Assembly: GCF_029167645.1 (NCBI RefSeq) | Contig: NZ_CP119147.1 | Location: 310,001-374,000 of the forward strand | Direction: 5' to 3' | DNA length: 64,000 bases | From: Streptomyces sp. AM 2-1-1 | Lineage (GTDB): Bacteria > Actinomycetota > Actinomycetes > Streptomycetales > Streptomycetaceae | Shown: piece after piece, positions 39,007-48,090 of the stretch | How the letters are laid out: each line of letters begins with the position of its first letter | How positions within the stretch are numbered: position 1 is the first letter of the stretch | Program-made: the position numbers and the translations under genes | Notes under the pieces: generated by a model | Databases searched by the model: none | Seen by the model: the letters and a program-made list of their open reading frames with translations, nothing else | Told to the model about the DNA's origin: nothing

Positions 39007-40299
39007 TCATGAGTCGGAGGCGTACGCGCGGTCCAGGGCGGCCAGGGCTGCTTCGACCGTGGTGCGGCCGGCGAAGAGCGACGCTATCTGCGCGAAGTGC
39101 TCTTCCTGGACGCCCGGGTGGGGCCAGAGTTGGTCCATGAACGGCACGGCCTTTCCCGCCCGTTGCTGCTCCGCCGTCGCGGCCAGTGCGGGCCGGACGT
39201 CGAAATCGTCGTTCGGGATGGCCGGCAAGGTGGCCCCGGCGCGGTTGTAGGCGTTCTGCCCGGCGGCCGAGCCGAGGAAGTCCGCGAACGCCAGGGCGGC
39301 CTTCATGTGCTCGGCTTTCGCGTTCACCCCGTAGGCCGCGGAGATGGCGGCCGGCATGCGGGTGCGCGACGGCGCGTTCCCGGCGGGCAGGACGAATATG
39401 CCCAGCTCCAGTCCGGGAGAGCGTGCTTGGATCTCGGACAGGCTGCTTGCGACCTGCACGACGCCCACGGCCCTGTTCTCGGCCACGTCGGCGACGGTGT
39501 CCTCGTAGGTGGTACCGAGGGGGTCATCGGAGAAGCAGCCCTCGTCGTTCATCGTCAGGTACTTCTCGAAGGCGGTTTTCCAGCCGGAGGCCGCGAAGGT
39601 CGCGTCCCCGTCCCTCATCTTCTGGTCGAAGTCCGGGGACGTGCCGTACACGGTGGTGGCGGCGAGGGCGTAGCTGACCAGTTGGGTGACCCAGGGGGTC
39701 TTGTTGCCCAGCGCCAGCAGGGTGGTTCCCTTCTCCCGCGCCCGATGGCACAGGCCGATCAGTTGGTCCCAGGTCGTCGGAGTGTCGGCGCCGATCGCGG
39801 CGAGAGCGCTCTTGGAGTAGATGACGCCGATGCCGCTGTAGTTGGCCGGCACGGCGAAGGTGTGGTACTTGAACTGAACGACCGAGGCGGCGTCGTGGGG
39901 AAGGTCCACGGCGAACCGGCGCGCACTGAGGTCGTGGAGCCGGCCGTCCGCCTGCAGACGCATCACCGAAGCCGGGTTCCCGTTGCCCGGCCACACCGTG
40001 AAGACGTCGGGGCCGTCACCCGAGGCGAGTCGGGTGGGGAGGCTCTTCTGGAGCTGATCCGTTTCGGCGTAGGTCACGGACAGCTCGACATCCGGTTCGA
40101 GCGTGCCGAAGGCAGCGACCACCGCGTCCATGGAGGCGCGGTCGGTGACGTTGGCGGTGATCCGCAGGGTGTCGTCGCCCGCGCCGACGTCGCTGCCGCA
40201 CGCGGATAGCGGGCCGACGAGGGCGACGGCGACGACTGCCGCGGTACGGCGACGCGCCCCGCGTCGTGCGGCGGCGCGCGGGGGTGCTGAGGAGGACAT
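39007..40299 (-). CDS. ABC transporter solute-binding lipoprotein (sugar type)
   Basis: A 430-residue extracellular solute-binding protein. The signal is RRGARRRTAAVVAVALVGPLSACG, with lipobox LSAC giving a lipid-anchored Cys at about residue 35. The body follows family 1 sugar-binding proteins: LRITANVTDRASMDAVVAAFGTLEPDVELSVTYAETDQLQ, GDGPDVFTVWPGNGNP, YSGIGVIYSKSALAAIGADTPTTWDQLI and AAISAAYGVNAKAEHMKAALAFADFLGS. The start is ATG 40299 with GGAG upstream. It lies 235 bp downstream of the GH3 gene on the same strand and has no permease beside it, so it either shares permeases in trans or those lie elsewhere. Confidence 0.9.
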   Translation of the reverse strand: MSSSAPPRAAARRGARRRTAAVVAVALVGPLSACGSDVGAGDDTLRITANVTDRASMDAVVAAFGTLEPDVELSVTYAETDQLQKSLPTRLASGDGPDVFTVWPGNGNPASVMRLQADGRLHDLSARRFAVDLPHDAASVVQFKYHTFAVPANYSGIGVIYSKSALAAIGADTPTTWDQLIGLCHRAREKGTTLLALGNKTPWVTQLVSYALAATTVYGTSPDFDQKMRDGDATFAASGWKTAFEKYLTMNDEGCFSDDPLGTTYEDTVADVAENRAVGVVQVASSLSEIQARSPGLELGIFVLPAGNAPSRTRMPAAISAAYGVNAKAEHMKAALAFADFLGSAAGQNAYNRAGATLPAIPNDDFDVRPALAATAEQQRAGKAVPFMDQLWPHPGVQEEHFAQIASLFAGRTTVEAALAALDRAYASDS

Positions 40300-40534
40300 G
40301 GGAACGCTCCGTGCCGGGGATCGGATCGAGGAAGAGGGACGGGTCACACGGTGCCGTGGGTCACCGGCGCGACGAACCGCGGCGGACGGGGCGCGGGACG
40401 ATGCGCTCCCGCGCCCCACGAGTGGTACGTGCGCCGTGGAATGCGTGCCGGCACCGGTCCGGCGACGTGGCCCGGAGCACGGCCGGGACCCGGGTTCCGG
40501 GTGTGGCCGCCTCCGGGCGCCGTGCGGGACGCGG

Positions 40535-43012
40535 TCAGCCGACGGTCAGGCTCCGCTGTGCCGTCAGTTGGCGGGACGAGCGGGCCGTGGCGAAGGTGTA
40601 CAGGCCCGGAGCGAGGATCCAGGTGCCCGATTGCCGGACGGACAGGTCCTCCCGCGGGACGGTGAAGGTCAGCCGTCGTGAACCCGCGGGGTCCAGCGTG
40701 ACCTTGCGGAAGGCGACCAGCCGGCGGGGTTCCGCTGCTGCCGAGGCCGGCAGGGTGGCGTAGACCTGCACGACTTCCGTGCCCCTGCGTGGACCGGTGT
40801 TGGTGACCGTCACGGAGAGGGTGACGTCTCCCCCGGCCTGGTCCTGGGCCACCGCCAGGGAGCCGTGGGCGAAGGAGGTGTAGGAGAGGCCGTGACCGAA
40901 GGGGAAGCGTGGTTGCTGCCCCGCGGCGTCGTAGTAGCGGTATCCGACGGAGATGCCCTCCGCGAAGGAGACCGTGCCGTTCGTGCCCGGGTAGGTCGCC
41001 GGGGTGGTGCCGGGACCTTGAGTCGCGTCGGTGGGGAAGGTGACGGGAAGGCGGCCGGAGGGGTCGCTGTCACCGAAGAGGACGGCGGCGAGGGCGGTAC
41101 CCATACCCCGTCCCCCGTACCAGAGTTGGATGACGGCCTCCACCTCGTTCAGCCAGGGGGTGGCCACCGGACCGTCGGTGTTGAGGACGACGATCGTGCG
41201 CGGGTTCACGGCCGCCACGGCGCTGATGAGCTGGTTCTGGTCGCCCGGTAGGTCGAGTCGTGCGTGGTCCATGGCCTCGCCGGAGACCCGGTTGACGAAG
41301 ACCACGGCGGCGTCGGCCGCTCGCGCCGCGGTGACCGCGGCGGGGAGGAGGGAGTCGGGTTGCCAGCCCAGGGTCAGGCCGCAGGTGCCGGCCTCGGCGG
41401 TGGCGTTGGTGTAGGTCAGTTCGATGCTCACCGCACGGCCCGCGGTCAGTTGGGCGGTCCCCTGGAGCGGGTAGTCGAACGGTCCGAGGAAGAAGCGGCG
41501 CATCTGCCGGGTGCCGGAGACGACCTCGCTGCCGTTGATCTTCAGGGTGGCCGTACCGGCGGGCAGCAGGGAGAAGCGGTGCAGGCCGGTGGTGGTCGGT
41601 AGGAGGGTGCCGGTCCACTTGGCGGACCAGACGGCGGGCAGATTCGCCGCGGGTGCGCTGGTGAAGTCGACCACGGTGTCGGTCCTGGTCAGCACCGGAG
41701 ACCCGGTGGGGTCGGCGCCCGCGAAGTACGCGGCGGTGAGGCCGGCTTTGCCCGCGTTGTCGCGCACCACCGTCGAGGGGACCACGGCCAGCGGCAGGTC
41801 GCCCTTGGTGCCCTGGGCACGGGTGACCGTGACGGAGCTTCCGGCCCGCGCACGGATGGCCTGGAGTGGGGTGGCCCACGTACCGGGATCGACGTAGCTG
41901 GACCCGCCGACGCCGGTCAGCGCGTCGGTGTCGGCGGGACCGATGACGGCGAGCGACTTCACCGAGGCGGTCAGCGGCAGGGCGGAGGAACGGTTGGCGA
42001 GCAGGACCGTGGAGGCGATCACGGCCTCGTGGGCGAGGTCCCGGTGTTCCTGGGTGCTGACATCACCCGCCGGGGCGGGGACGGGATGGTCGAAGAGGCC
42101 GTTCGCGAACATCGAGACGAGGACGCGGCGGGCTGCGTCGTGCAGTCGCGCGGCCGGTATCGCGCCTCCGGTGAGTCCACCCTGGGGAACCGTCACCGCG
42201 CCGGGGCCGAGCCCGGCGAGGTCCATGCCCGCCCGTGCGGCGGCGACCTGGTCGTCGCCGGCCCAGAAGTCCGGCACCGTGTAGCCCTGGAGGCCGATAC
42301 CTCTTTTGAGGTCGTCGAACAGGGCGGGGTTCTGCGTCGCGAAGGTGCCGTTGACCTTCGGGTAGGACATCATCACCGACGTCGTCGGCGCGGCGGCGAT
42401 CACGTGGCGGAAGGGCGCCTCGTAGATCTCGTGGAGGGGGCGGTCCGCCACCTCGGTGTCGGTGAAGAACCGGTTGGTCTCCTGCGTGTAGGCCGCGAAG
42501 TGCTTCACGGTGGCGACCACCTGCCGGCTCTGCATGCCGACCGTGACGGCGGCTCCCAGGCGGCCGGCGAGCAGCGGGTCCTCCCCCATGCCCTCGGACT
42601 GGCGACCGGAATGCCAGGTCCGCGTCACGTCCACGGTCGGCCCCAGCAGGTTGTTGTACCCCTTGCCCCTGCCCTCGGCGCCGATCGCCCGGCCGATCCG
42701 GCCGGTGAGCTCCTCGTCGAAGGTCGCCGCCTGCGCGACGGGTACGGGGAAGGCCGTCACCCCCTTCTCGCCCCGGAGGCCGGCGGACGCGTCGACCATG
42801 GTCAGGGCGGGGATGCCCAGGTGGGCCAGGGCCGCGAAGTCGCAACGTACGAGGGCCTCCTTCTCGGAGGCCGTCATCCTGGCCAGCAGGGCGTCGGCCC
42901 GGTCCTGCGGGGCGGAGTCCGTCATGCCCACCGCCTGACCGCTCATGGCCGGGACCATGGCGACGGCCAACGCGGTGAAGGTGGCGGCAGAGAGGAATGT
43001 TCTTCTGTTCAC
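40535..43012 (-). CDS. GH3 beta-glucosidase with PA14 insert, Tat-exported
   Basis: An 825-residue secreted glycoside hydrolase family 3 enzyme starting at GTG 43012. The N-terminal MNRRTFLSAATFTALAVAMVPAMSGQAVG is a Tat signal (RRTFL). The catalytic barrel includes GYNNLLGPTVDVTRTWHSGRQSEGMGEDPLLAG and VATVKHFAAY. The nucleophile Asp is expected in GYTVPDFWAGDD (about residue 245). GH3 C domain: LLANRSSALPLT and onward. A PA14-like module (WSAKWTGTLLPTTTGLHRFSLLPAGTATLKINGSEV) is inserted at about 425-530. The C-terminal fibronectin type III-like domain begins near 720. Likely substrates are plant or glycoside conjugates. Confidence 0.93.
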   Translation of the reverse strand: MNRRTFLSAATFTALAVAMVPAMSGQAVGMTDSAPQDRADALLARMTASEKEALVRCDFAALAHLGIPALTMVDASAGLRGEKGVTAFPVPVAQAATFDEELTGRIGRAIGAEGRGKGYNNLLGPTVDVTRTWHSGRQSEGMGEDPLLAGRLGAAVTVGMQSRQVVATVKHFAAYTQETNRFFTDTEVADRPLHEIYEAPFRHVIAAAPTTSVMMSYPKVNGTFATQNPALFDDLKRGIGLQGYTVPDFWAGDDQVAAARAGMDLAGLGPGAVTVPQGGLTGGAIPAARLHDAARRVLVSMFANGLFDHPVPAPAGDVSTQEHRDLAHEAVIASTVLLANRSSALPLTASVKSLAVIGPADTDALTGVGGSSYVDPGTWATPLQAIRARAGSSVTVTRAQGTKGDLPLAVVPSTVVRDNAGKAGLTAAYFAGADPTGSPVLTRTDTVVDFTSAPAANLPAVWSAKWTGTLLPTTTGLHRFSLLPAGTATLKINGSEVVSGTRQMRRFFLGPFDYPLQGTAQLTAGRAVSIELTYTNATAEAGTCGLTLGWQPDSLLPAAVTAARAADAAVVFVNRVSGEAMDHARLDLPGDQNQLISAVAAVNPRTIVVLNTDGPVATPWLNEVEAVIQLWYGGRGMGTALAAVLFGDSDPSGRLPVTFPTDATQGPGTTPATYPGTNGTVSFAEGISVGYRYYDAAGQQPRFPFGHGLSYTSFAHGSLAVAQDQAGGDVTLSVTVTNTGPRRGTEVVQVYATLPASAAAEPRRLVAFRKVTLDPAGSRRLTFTVPREDLSVRQSGTWILAPGLYTFATARSSRQLTAQRSLTVG

Positions 43013-43454
43013 AGCGGCTCTCCGGATACGTGTGGACGGCTGCTCGATATTCCGTCACGGGGGGAAATGGGGGCCACCCAAGAGGTCAGGCTCCTGGGCG
43101 GCCCCGGCTGACGGGAAACGCGGGCGATTCATGCGCGACACGCATGCACCTGCGTCTTCTTTTCCGCTTCTTTCGAGACAGCCCTGCCGCGTCCTACGGC
43201 AGCGATTCTCGCGCATCTCGGCGCCTGCTCGCGAAGCTTCTCACTCAACAGGGGGAAAACTATTGCGCGTTCATCCCTCGGTCAACCCTTCGACAACTCC
43301 TCTTCAAAGAAGTCGCTGACCAGCGAAAACGTCTGTCCCACCGAGAGAAGTGAGGTGAAAATTTCAATTCCGCTCCACCGGATATTTCCCGCCATCAGCC
43401 CGCTGGATCACCCGCATCCACGGCAGTGATGCCGCATACGCGAAAAAGCCCGCA
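43013..43454. other. Intergenic region upstream of the GH3 gene
   Basis: About 440 bp, distinctly less GC-rich than its surroundings, especially 43190-43400 (CAAAGAAGTCGC, GTGAAAATTTC, GATATTTCCC). It should hold the GH3 promoter. No gene is supported on either strand. Confidence 0.5.
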
Positions 43455-43505
43455 CACCCCGGACTGCCCGGCGCGGGAACTGATCGCGCCGGGCAGTCCG
43501 GGGTG
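43442..43505 (-). terminator. Intrinsic terminator of the rhamnoside operon
   Basis: A perfect 21-bp inverted repeat, arms 43455-43475 and 43485-43505, 9-nt loop, followed on the minus strand by GGGCTTTTTCG (43452-43442). It lies 18 bp past the rhamnosidase stop; with its T-tract it is a textbook intrinsic terminator. Confidence 0.93.
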
Positions 43506-43522
43506 GTTACGTCGCGCTTCGT

Positions 43523-46123
43523 TCACACAGCCACAGCGGAAATCGCGGCACCTTCGAGGACGTGTTCCCCCGGGCCGAGGGAAATCGGCGGACAGCCGGG
43601 CAACTCGGCGACGGCCCGGGCTCCTTCGGGAACGGTGCAGCGGGCGGTCAGACCGGTGGCGGTCAGTTCCCAGGAGAGGGCCGCGGTTCCGTACGGGGTC
43701 TCGTGGCGGGTGCGGGCCCAGGTGATTCCCCCTCCGGGCCGCGGCCGGAAGGCGATGTCCCGGTAACCGGGACCCGTGGCGGTGATGCCGCCCACGACCC
43801 GGTGGAGCCAGTCCGCGACGGCGCCCAGCGCGTAGTGGTTGAAGGAGGTCATGCCTCCCGGGTTGAGGCTGCCGTCGGGCCGCAGGCTGTCCCAGCGTTC
43901 CCAGATCGTGGTCGCGCCCTGGGTCACGGTGTAGAGCCACGAGGGGCACTCGGTCTGGAGCAACAACCGGTAGGCGACGTCCAGGTGCCCGGTGTCGGTG
44001 AGTGCGTCGCAGATCAGGGGGGTTCCGACGAATCCGGTGGCGATACGGGCGTCGTCCGCGAGGACGAGTTCGGCGAGCCGGTCCCCGGCGTCCCGGCGCT
44101 GCTCGGGGGTGAGCAGGTCGAAGGCGATTCCCAGGGCGTAGGCGGTGGGGCTGTCGCTCGTCATGCGGCCGGACGGCAGGACGTACCGGCGGCGGAAGGC
44201 TTCCGTCACCTCGGTGGCCAGGGTGGCGTACCGGTCGGAGTCCGCGGCCTTTCCCAACGCGGCGGCGGCTCGTCCGAGGTGGCGGGCGGAGTGGGCGAAG
44301 TAGGCCGTGGCGACGAGGTAGCGATCGGTGACGCCGGCCGCCGGGTCCTCCGGCGGGGCGGCGGGGTCGAGCCAGTCACCCAGCTGGAAGCCGGTGTCCC
44401 ACAGGCGCGTGGGGCCGGCGAGGCGCTCCACCAGGTCGACCCACTTCTTGGCCATGGGGTAGTGGCGGCGGAGGAGTCCGACGTCGCCGAAGCGCTGGTG
44501 GAGAGTCCAGGGGGTGAGCACGGCCGCGTCTCCCCAGGCGGCCCCGGGGTGGATCGGCGTCCACATGGGGGCGCCGGGTATGACCGGCACGTACCAGGGG
44601 ACGGTGCCGTCGGGGAGTTGTTCGAGGCCCACGTCGGTGAGCCAGGAGTCGAGCATGCCCGCGCAGTCGTAGAGGAAGCTCGCGGTGGGGGCGAAGACCT
44701 GTATGTCGCCGGTCCAGCCGAGGCGTTCGTCGCGCTGGGGGCAGTCGGTGGGTATGTCGACGAAGTTGCCGCGCGTGCTCCAGACGACGTTCTCGTGCAG
44801 TCGGTTGACCAGCGGGTCGCTGCACTCGAACCAGCCGGTACGGCGCATGTCCGTGTGGTACACGCGTGCCGTCACCATGTCGGCGGTCAACTCGCCCGGC
44901 CAGCCGGTCACTTCGGCGTAGCGGAAGCCGTGAAGGGTGAAGCGGGGCTCCCAGGTGAGCGGGCCCTCGCCGGAGAGGATGAGGGTGTCGATGGCGTACG
45001 CCTCGCGCAGCGGACGGGTTGCCAGTGCGCCCCTTTCCAGTACTTCCGCGTGCCGGAGGACGACGGTGGTGCCGGCCGGCCCGTCGGCCGTGATGCTCAG
45101 GCGGCCCACGAGGTTCTGCCCGAAGTCGAGGAGGTGGCGTCCGTCCTCGGTGCGGGTGAGGGAGACCGGGGCGATCTCCTCGGTGCGGCGTACGGGTGGT
45201 CCCATGGGCGCGACCAGGGTCGCGGGGTCGCGGCGGCCGGTCCGCACGGGCGTCCACGCGTCGACGGCGGTACGCGCGGCCGACGGGGTGCACCAGTGCG
45301 GATCGTGCAGCCGGGCGTCGAAGGTCTCGCCCTCGTAGAGTCCGCTGGTCAGGATCGGACCGGGTGCCGCGGTCCAGGTGCCGTCCGTGGCGATGACGAG
45401 TGTGGCGCCGTCCCGGTACCTCACCTCGAGTTGCGCGATGAGCGCCTGGTCGGTGCCGTAGATGTTTCGGGTGCCGCCGTCGAAGCCGTACTTGCCGCGG
45501 TACCAGCCGTCGCCGAGCCAGGCGCCGATGGTGTTGGCGCCCTCGGTGAGGTGTTCGGTGACGTCGTGGGTGCGGTAGCGCAGCCGGTGCGGGTAGACGG
45601 TCCATCCCGGGGCCAGGGTCTCGTCACCGACCCGGCGGCCGTTGATCTCCGCCTCGTACAGGCCGTGTGCCGATACGTACAGACGGGCGTACGCCACCGG
45701 TCGGTCGAGCCGGAAGTCCTTACGGACCCGAGCCGGGCGGCGCTCGGCCTCCGGGTCCTCGTCCCATCCGGCGCCGACGGGCACCGCCTGCCAGTCGGTG
45801 GGCGCGAGCAGGCCTGCTTCGACGGCCCGCGGACCGCTCCAGGCCGACGGCTCCGCGGCGTCCGGGGTCCAGACGCGGACCCGGACTTCCGCGCGTTCCC
45901 GGGAGGCCAGTGGCTCCCCCGGCCAGGGGACGAGTACGTGGGTGTCGTCGTCGACGCGTCCGGTGCGCCGGACGGTGCCTGCGCGGTCGACTTCCACTTC
46001 GTACGCCTGCTGTCGGCCGGATCCTGGCGGCAGTGTCCAGGTGAGGCGGGGGGCGGCGACTCCGACGCCGAGTCCGTCCGGGAGGTGCTCGAAGGACACC
46101 GGGGAGGGCTGAGGGGGGTACAC
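43523..46123 (-). CDS. Alpha-L-rhamnosidase (GH78)
   Basis: An 866-residue, probably cytoplasmic enzyme (no signal peptide) starting at GTG 46123 (VYPPQPSPVSFEHLPDG). Domains: N-terminal fibronectin-like (6-95), rhamnosidase N beta domain (ARLYVSAHGLYEAEINGRRVGDETLAPGWTVYPHRLRYRTHDVTEHL), a concanavalin-like domain (HLLDFGQNLVGRLSI), then the alpha/alpha six-barrel from about residue 420 with the catalytic motif DCPQRDERLGWTGD, and ending PPISLGPGEHVLEG. It releases L-rhamnose from oligosaccharides or glycosides imported by the ABC system encoded just upstream. It is the last gene of that operon. Confidence 0.94.
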   Translation of the reverse strand: MYPPQPSPVSFEHLPDGLGVGVAAPRLTWTLPPGSGRQQAYEVEVDRAGTVRRTGRVDDDTHVLVPWPGEPLASRERAEVRVRVWTPDAAEPSAWSGPRAVEAGLLAPTDWQAVPVGAGWDEDPEAERRPARVRKDFRLDRPVAYARLYVSAHGLYEAEINGRRVGDETLAPGWTVYPHRLRYRTHDVTEHLTEGANTIGAWLGDGWYRGKYGFDGGTRNIYGTDQALIAQLEVRYRDGATLVIATDGTWTAAPGPILTSGLYEGETFDARLHDPHWCTPSAARTAVDAWTPVRTGRRDPATLVAPMGPPVRRTEEIAPVSLTRTEDGRHLLDFGQNLVGRLSITADGPAGTTVVLRHAEVLERGALATRPLREAYAIDTLILSGEGPLTWEPRFTLHGFRYAEVTGWPGELTADMVTARVYHTDMRRTGWFECSDPLVNRLHENVVWSTRGNFVDIPTDCPQRDERLGWTGDIQVFAPTASFLYDCAGMLDSWLTDVGLEQLPDGTVPWYVPVIPGAPMWTPIHPGAAWGDAAVLTPWTLHQRFGDVGLLRRHYPMAKKWVDLVERLAGPTRLWDTGFQLGDWLDPAAPPEDPAAGVTDRYLVATAYFAHSARHLGRAAAALGKAADSDRYATLATEVTEAFRRRYVLPSGRMTSDSPTAYALGIAFDLLTPEQRRDAGDRLAELVLADDARIATGFVGTPLICDALTDTGHLDVAYRLLLQTECPSWLYTVTQGATTIWERWDSLRPDGSLNPGGMTSFNHYALGAVADWLHRVVGGITATGPGYRDIAFRPRPGGGITWARTRHETPYGTAALSWELTATGLTARCTVPEGARAVAELPGCPPISLGPGEHVLEGAAISAVAV

Positions 46124-46173
46124 GGGAGGACCTTTCTTGCACGTGCGGGAGCGAGCGTGGTGGCGGGCGGGGG

Positions 46174-47082
46174 TCAGCCCTTGACCGCTCCCGAGGTGAG
46201 GCCCTTCATGACCTTCTGGTTGAGGAAGAGGTAGATCAGGAGGGTGCCGAAGACGTTGATGCAGATGGCCGCGAACAGGGGGCCGTACTGCGTGGCACCG
46301 AAGTCGCCGGTGAAGTTGAGCAGACCGACCTGGATCGTGCGCAGGTCCTGGTCGTTGGTGAAGGTCAGCGCGATGAGCAGGTCGTTCCAGATGAAGAAGA
46401 ACTGGACCAGTCCGACCGTGAGCAGGGCGTTGCGGACCATGGGGACGCTGATGGTCCAGAAGGCGCGCAGGATGCCGGCGCCGTCGATGGTGGCGGCTTC
46501 GAAGAGTTCGCGGGGGACGGCACGGTAGTACGTGGCCATCATGAAGACGGTCAACGGGAGGCCCGTGCCGGTGTAGGTGAGGATCAGCGGCCACAGCGTG
46601 CCCGAGAGGCCGGTCCGGAAGTAGGCGGTGAACAGGGGCAGGAGGATCATCTGCGGGGGCACCATCATGCCGGCGAGGAAGATCAGCAGCGTGAGGCTGC
46701 GCCCCTTCCAGACCATGACCTGCAGGGCGAAGCCCGCGGCCGTGCCCAGGAGCAGCATCAGGGCGAGCGCCGGGACGACCGCGAGCAGGCTGTTCTGGAT
46801 GTACAGCCCGATGTTGCCCGTGGTCCACGCCTCGGAGTAGTTGCCCCATTCCCACGTCGTGGGCAGGCTCCAGGTCGAGTGGTTCAGGTAGTCGTCGTTG
46901 GTCTTGAGCGACGTGAAGAACATCCAGATCAAGGGGTACAACTCGACGACCAGGAGCAGTGCGACGACGATCTTCACCCAGAGCCGGCTGCCGGCGCGGC
47001 TCTTCCGGCTGCGGGCGGCTCGCGGGGACGCGGCCCGGCCCGGGCGTGCGACGGAGGTCTTCGTGGGGGTCTCGATGGCCAT
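46174..47082 (-). CDS. Carbohydrate ABC transporter permease (MalG type)
   Basis: A 302-residue inner-membrane permease. A cytoplasmic basic N-terminus is followed by six membrane helices, and the EAA loop is EAATIDGAGILRAFWTISVPMVRNALLTVGLVQFFFIWNDLLIAL (about residues 200-245), the MalG-type signature. It ends NQKVMKGLTSGAVKG, typical of the subfamily. It lies 3 bp after the MalF-type gene and 50 bp before the rhamnosidase gene. It forms a heterodimer with the MalF-like subunit; the ATPase is probably the shared MsiK-type protein encoded elsewhere, since none is in the operon. Confidence 0.93.
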   Translation of the reverse strand: MAIETPTKTSVARPGRAASPRAARSRKSRAGSRLWVKIVVALLLVVELYPLIWMFFTSLKTNDDYLNHSTWSLPTTWEWGNYSEAWTTGNIGLYIQNSLLAVVPALALMLLLGTAAGFALQVMVWKGRSLTLLIFLAGMMVPPQMILLPLFTAYFRTGLSGTLWPLILTYTGTGLPLTVFMMATYYRAVPRELFEAATIDGAGILRAFWTISVPMVRNALLTVGLVQFFFIWNDLLIALTFTNDQDLRTIQVGLLNFTGDFGATQYGPLFAAICINVFGTLLIYLFLNQKVMKGLTSGAVKG

Positions 47083-47085
47083 GGG

Positions 47086-47970
47086 TCAGCCCTCCGTGAG
47101 GTCGCGCCGCGAGACGCGGTAGACGACCAGGCTCACCATCAGGCACACCACGGTCAGCAGCAGCGCGACGGTGCTGCCGTAGCCGTAGTCGCCGTAGGTG
47201 AACGACGTCTGGAACATGTACAGGGTCAGCGGGCTCGTACCGTTGCCGGGTCCGCCGTTGGTCAGCGCGACGATGGAGTCGAAGGCCTTCAGCGTGCCGT
47301 TGATGCTGAAGATCAGCGACGACATCAGCACCGGCAGGGACAGGGGCAGCACGATGTGGCGGACCAGCCTGAGTCCCGTCGCTCCGTCCAGCCGGGCGGA
47401 TTCGAGGACCTCGTCGGGGATGTCGACGAGACCGGCGAAGAGCAGGACGGCGTAGAAGCCCATGGAGCGCCAGATGTCCATGGCGATCAGCACCCAGAAG
47501 GCGCTTCCGGCGCTGCCGAAGAAGTCGATGGAGTCCAGACCCACCATGTTCAGCAGCGAGTTGACGGGGCCGGTCTCCGGTGCGACCTGGAAGAACTTCT
47601 GGAAGAGCAGACCGACGGCGACCGTCGGGAGCACGACGGGGAAGAAGACGAGCGTGCGCACGAGGGCCGAGGCGCGCTTGAGGAAGAAGACGTAGAGCAG
47701 GGCGAGCAGGTAGCCCGCGACGACTTGGCCGACGGTCACCACGGCGGCGTACTTCAGGGTGAACCAGAGGGCGTCCCGTACGGCGTCGTCGGTGAACAGG
47801 CGCTGGAAGTTGTCCAGTCCGTTTCCGGTGAAGCCGTCGATGGTGTTGCCGCGGGTGAACGAGTACCCGAGCGACCACACCATGGGGACCAGCATGATCA
47901 GGGAGTAGACGAGGAGGGCGGGACCGAGCAGGATCAGGATGGCCCTGCGGTCACCGAGGACGCGGTGCAT
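47086..47970 (-). CDS. Carbohydrate ABC transporter permease (MalF type)
   Basis: A 294-residue permease starting at ATG 47970 (MHRVLGDRRAILILLGPALL). Six predicted membrane helices. The EAA motif is LESARLDGATGLRLVRHIVLPLSLPVLMSSLIFSINGTLKAFDSIVALTNGGPGNGTSPLTLYMF, the characteristic MalF end region. Upstream in-frame codons (MCAAPGPARQASHH and so on) are unlikely coding. It lies 120 bp after the solute-binding protein gene, in one operon with it, MalG-type permease and GH78. Confidence 0.93.
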   Translation of the reverse strand: MHRVLGDRRAILILLGPALLVYSLIMLVPMVWSLGYSFTRGNTIDGFTGNGLDNFQRLFTDDAVRDALWFTLKYAAVVTVGQVVAGYLLALLYVFFLKRASALVRTLVFFPVVLPTVAVGLLFQKFFQVAPETGPVNSLLNMVGLDSIDFFGSAGSAFWVLIAMDIWRSMGFYAVLLFAGLVDIPDEVLESARLDGATGLRLVRHIVLPLSLPVLMSSLIFSINGTLKAFDSIVALTNGGPGNGTSPLTLYMFQTSFTYGDYGYGSTVALLLTVVCLMVSLVVYRVSRRDLTEG

Positions 47971-48090
47971 GGGTGGAGTCCACTTCGTTGCCGTGAAGTT
48001 GGCGTGATGAGAGGCCTGTCGGGCAGGACCGGGGGCGGCGCACACGGGGTGCGGGGCGTGCGAGGAGGCCGGCGCGCCACCCCCGGCCGG

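Noticed and set aside
43523..47878. A 1451-codon minus-strand frame that would fuse the rhamnosidase to upstream residues
   Set aside because: The N-terminal 580 codons are shadows of the two permease genes. The rhamnosidase start at 46123 fits the family length.
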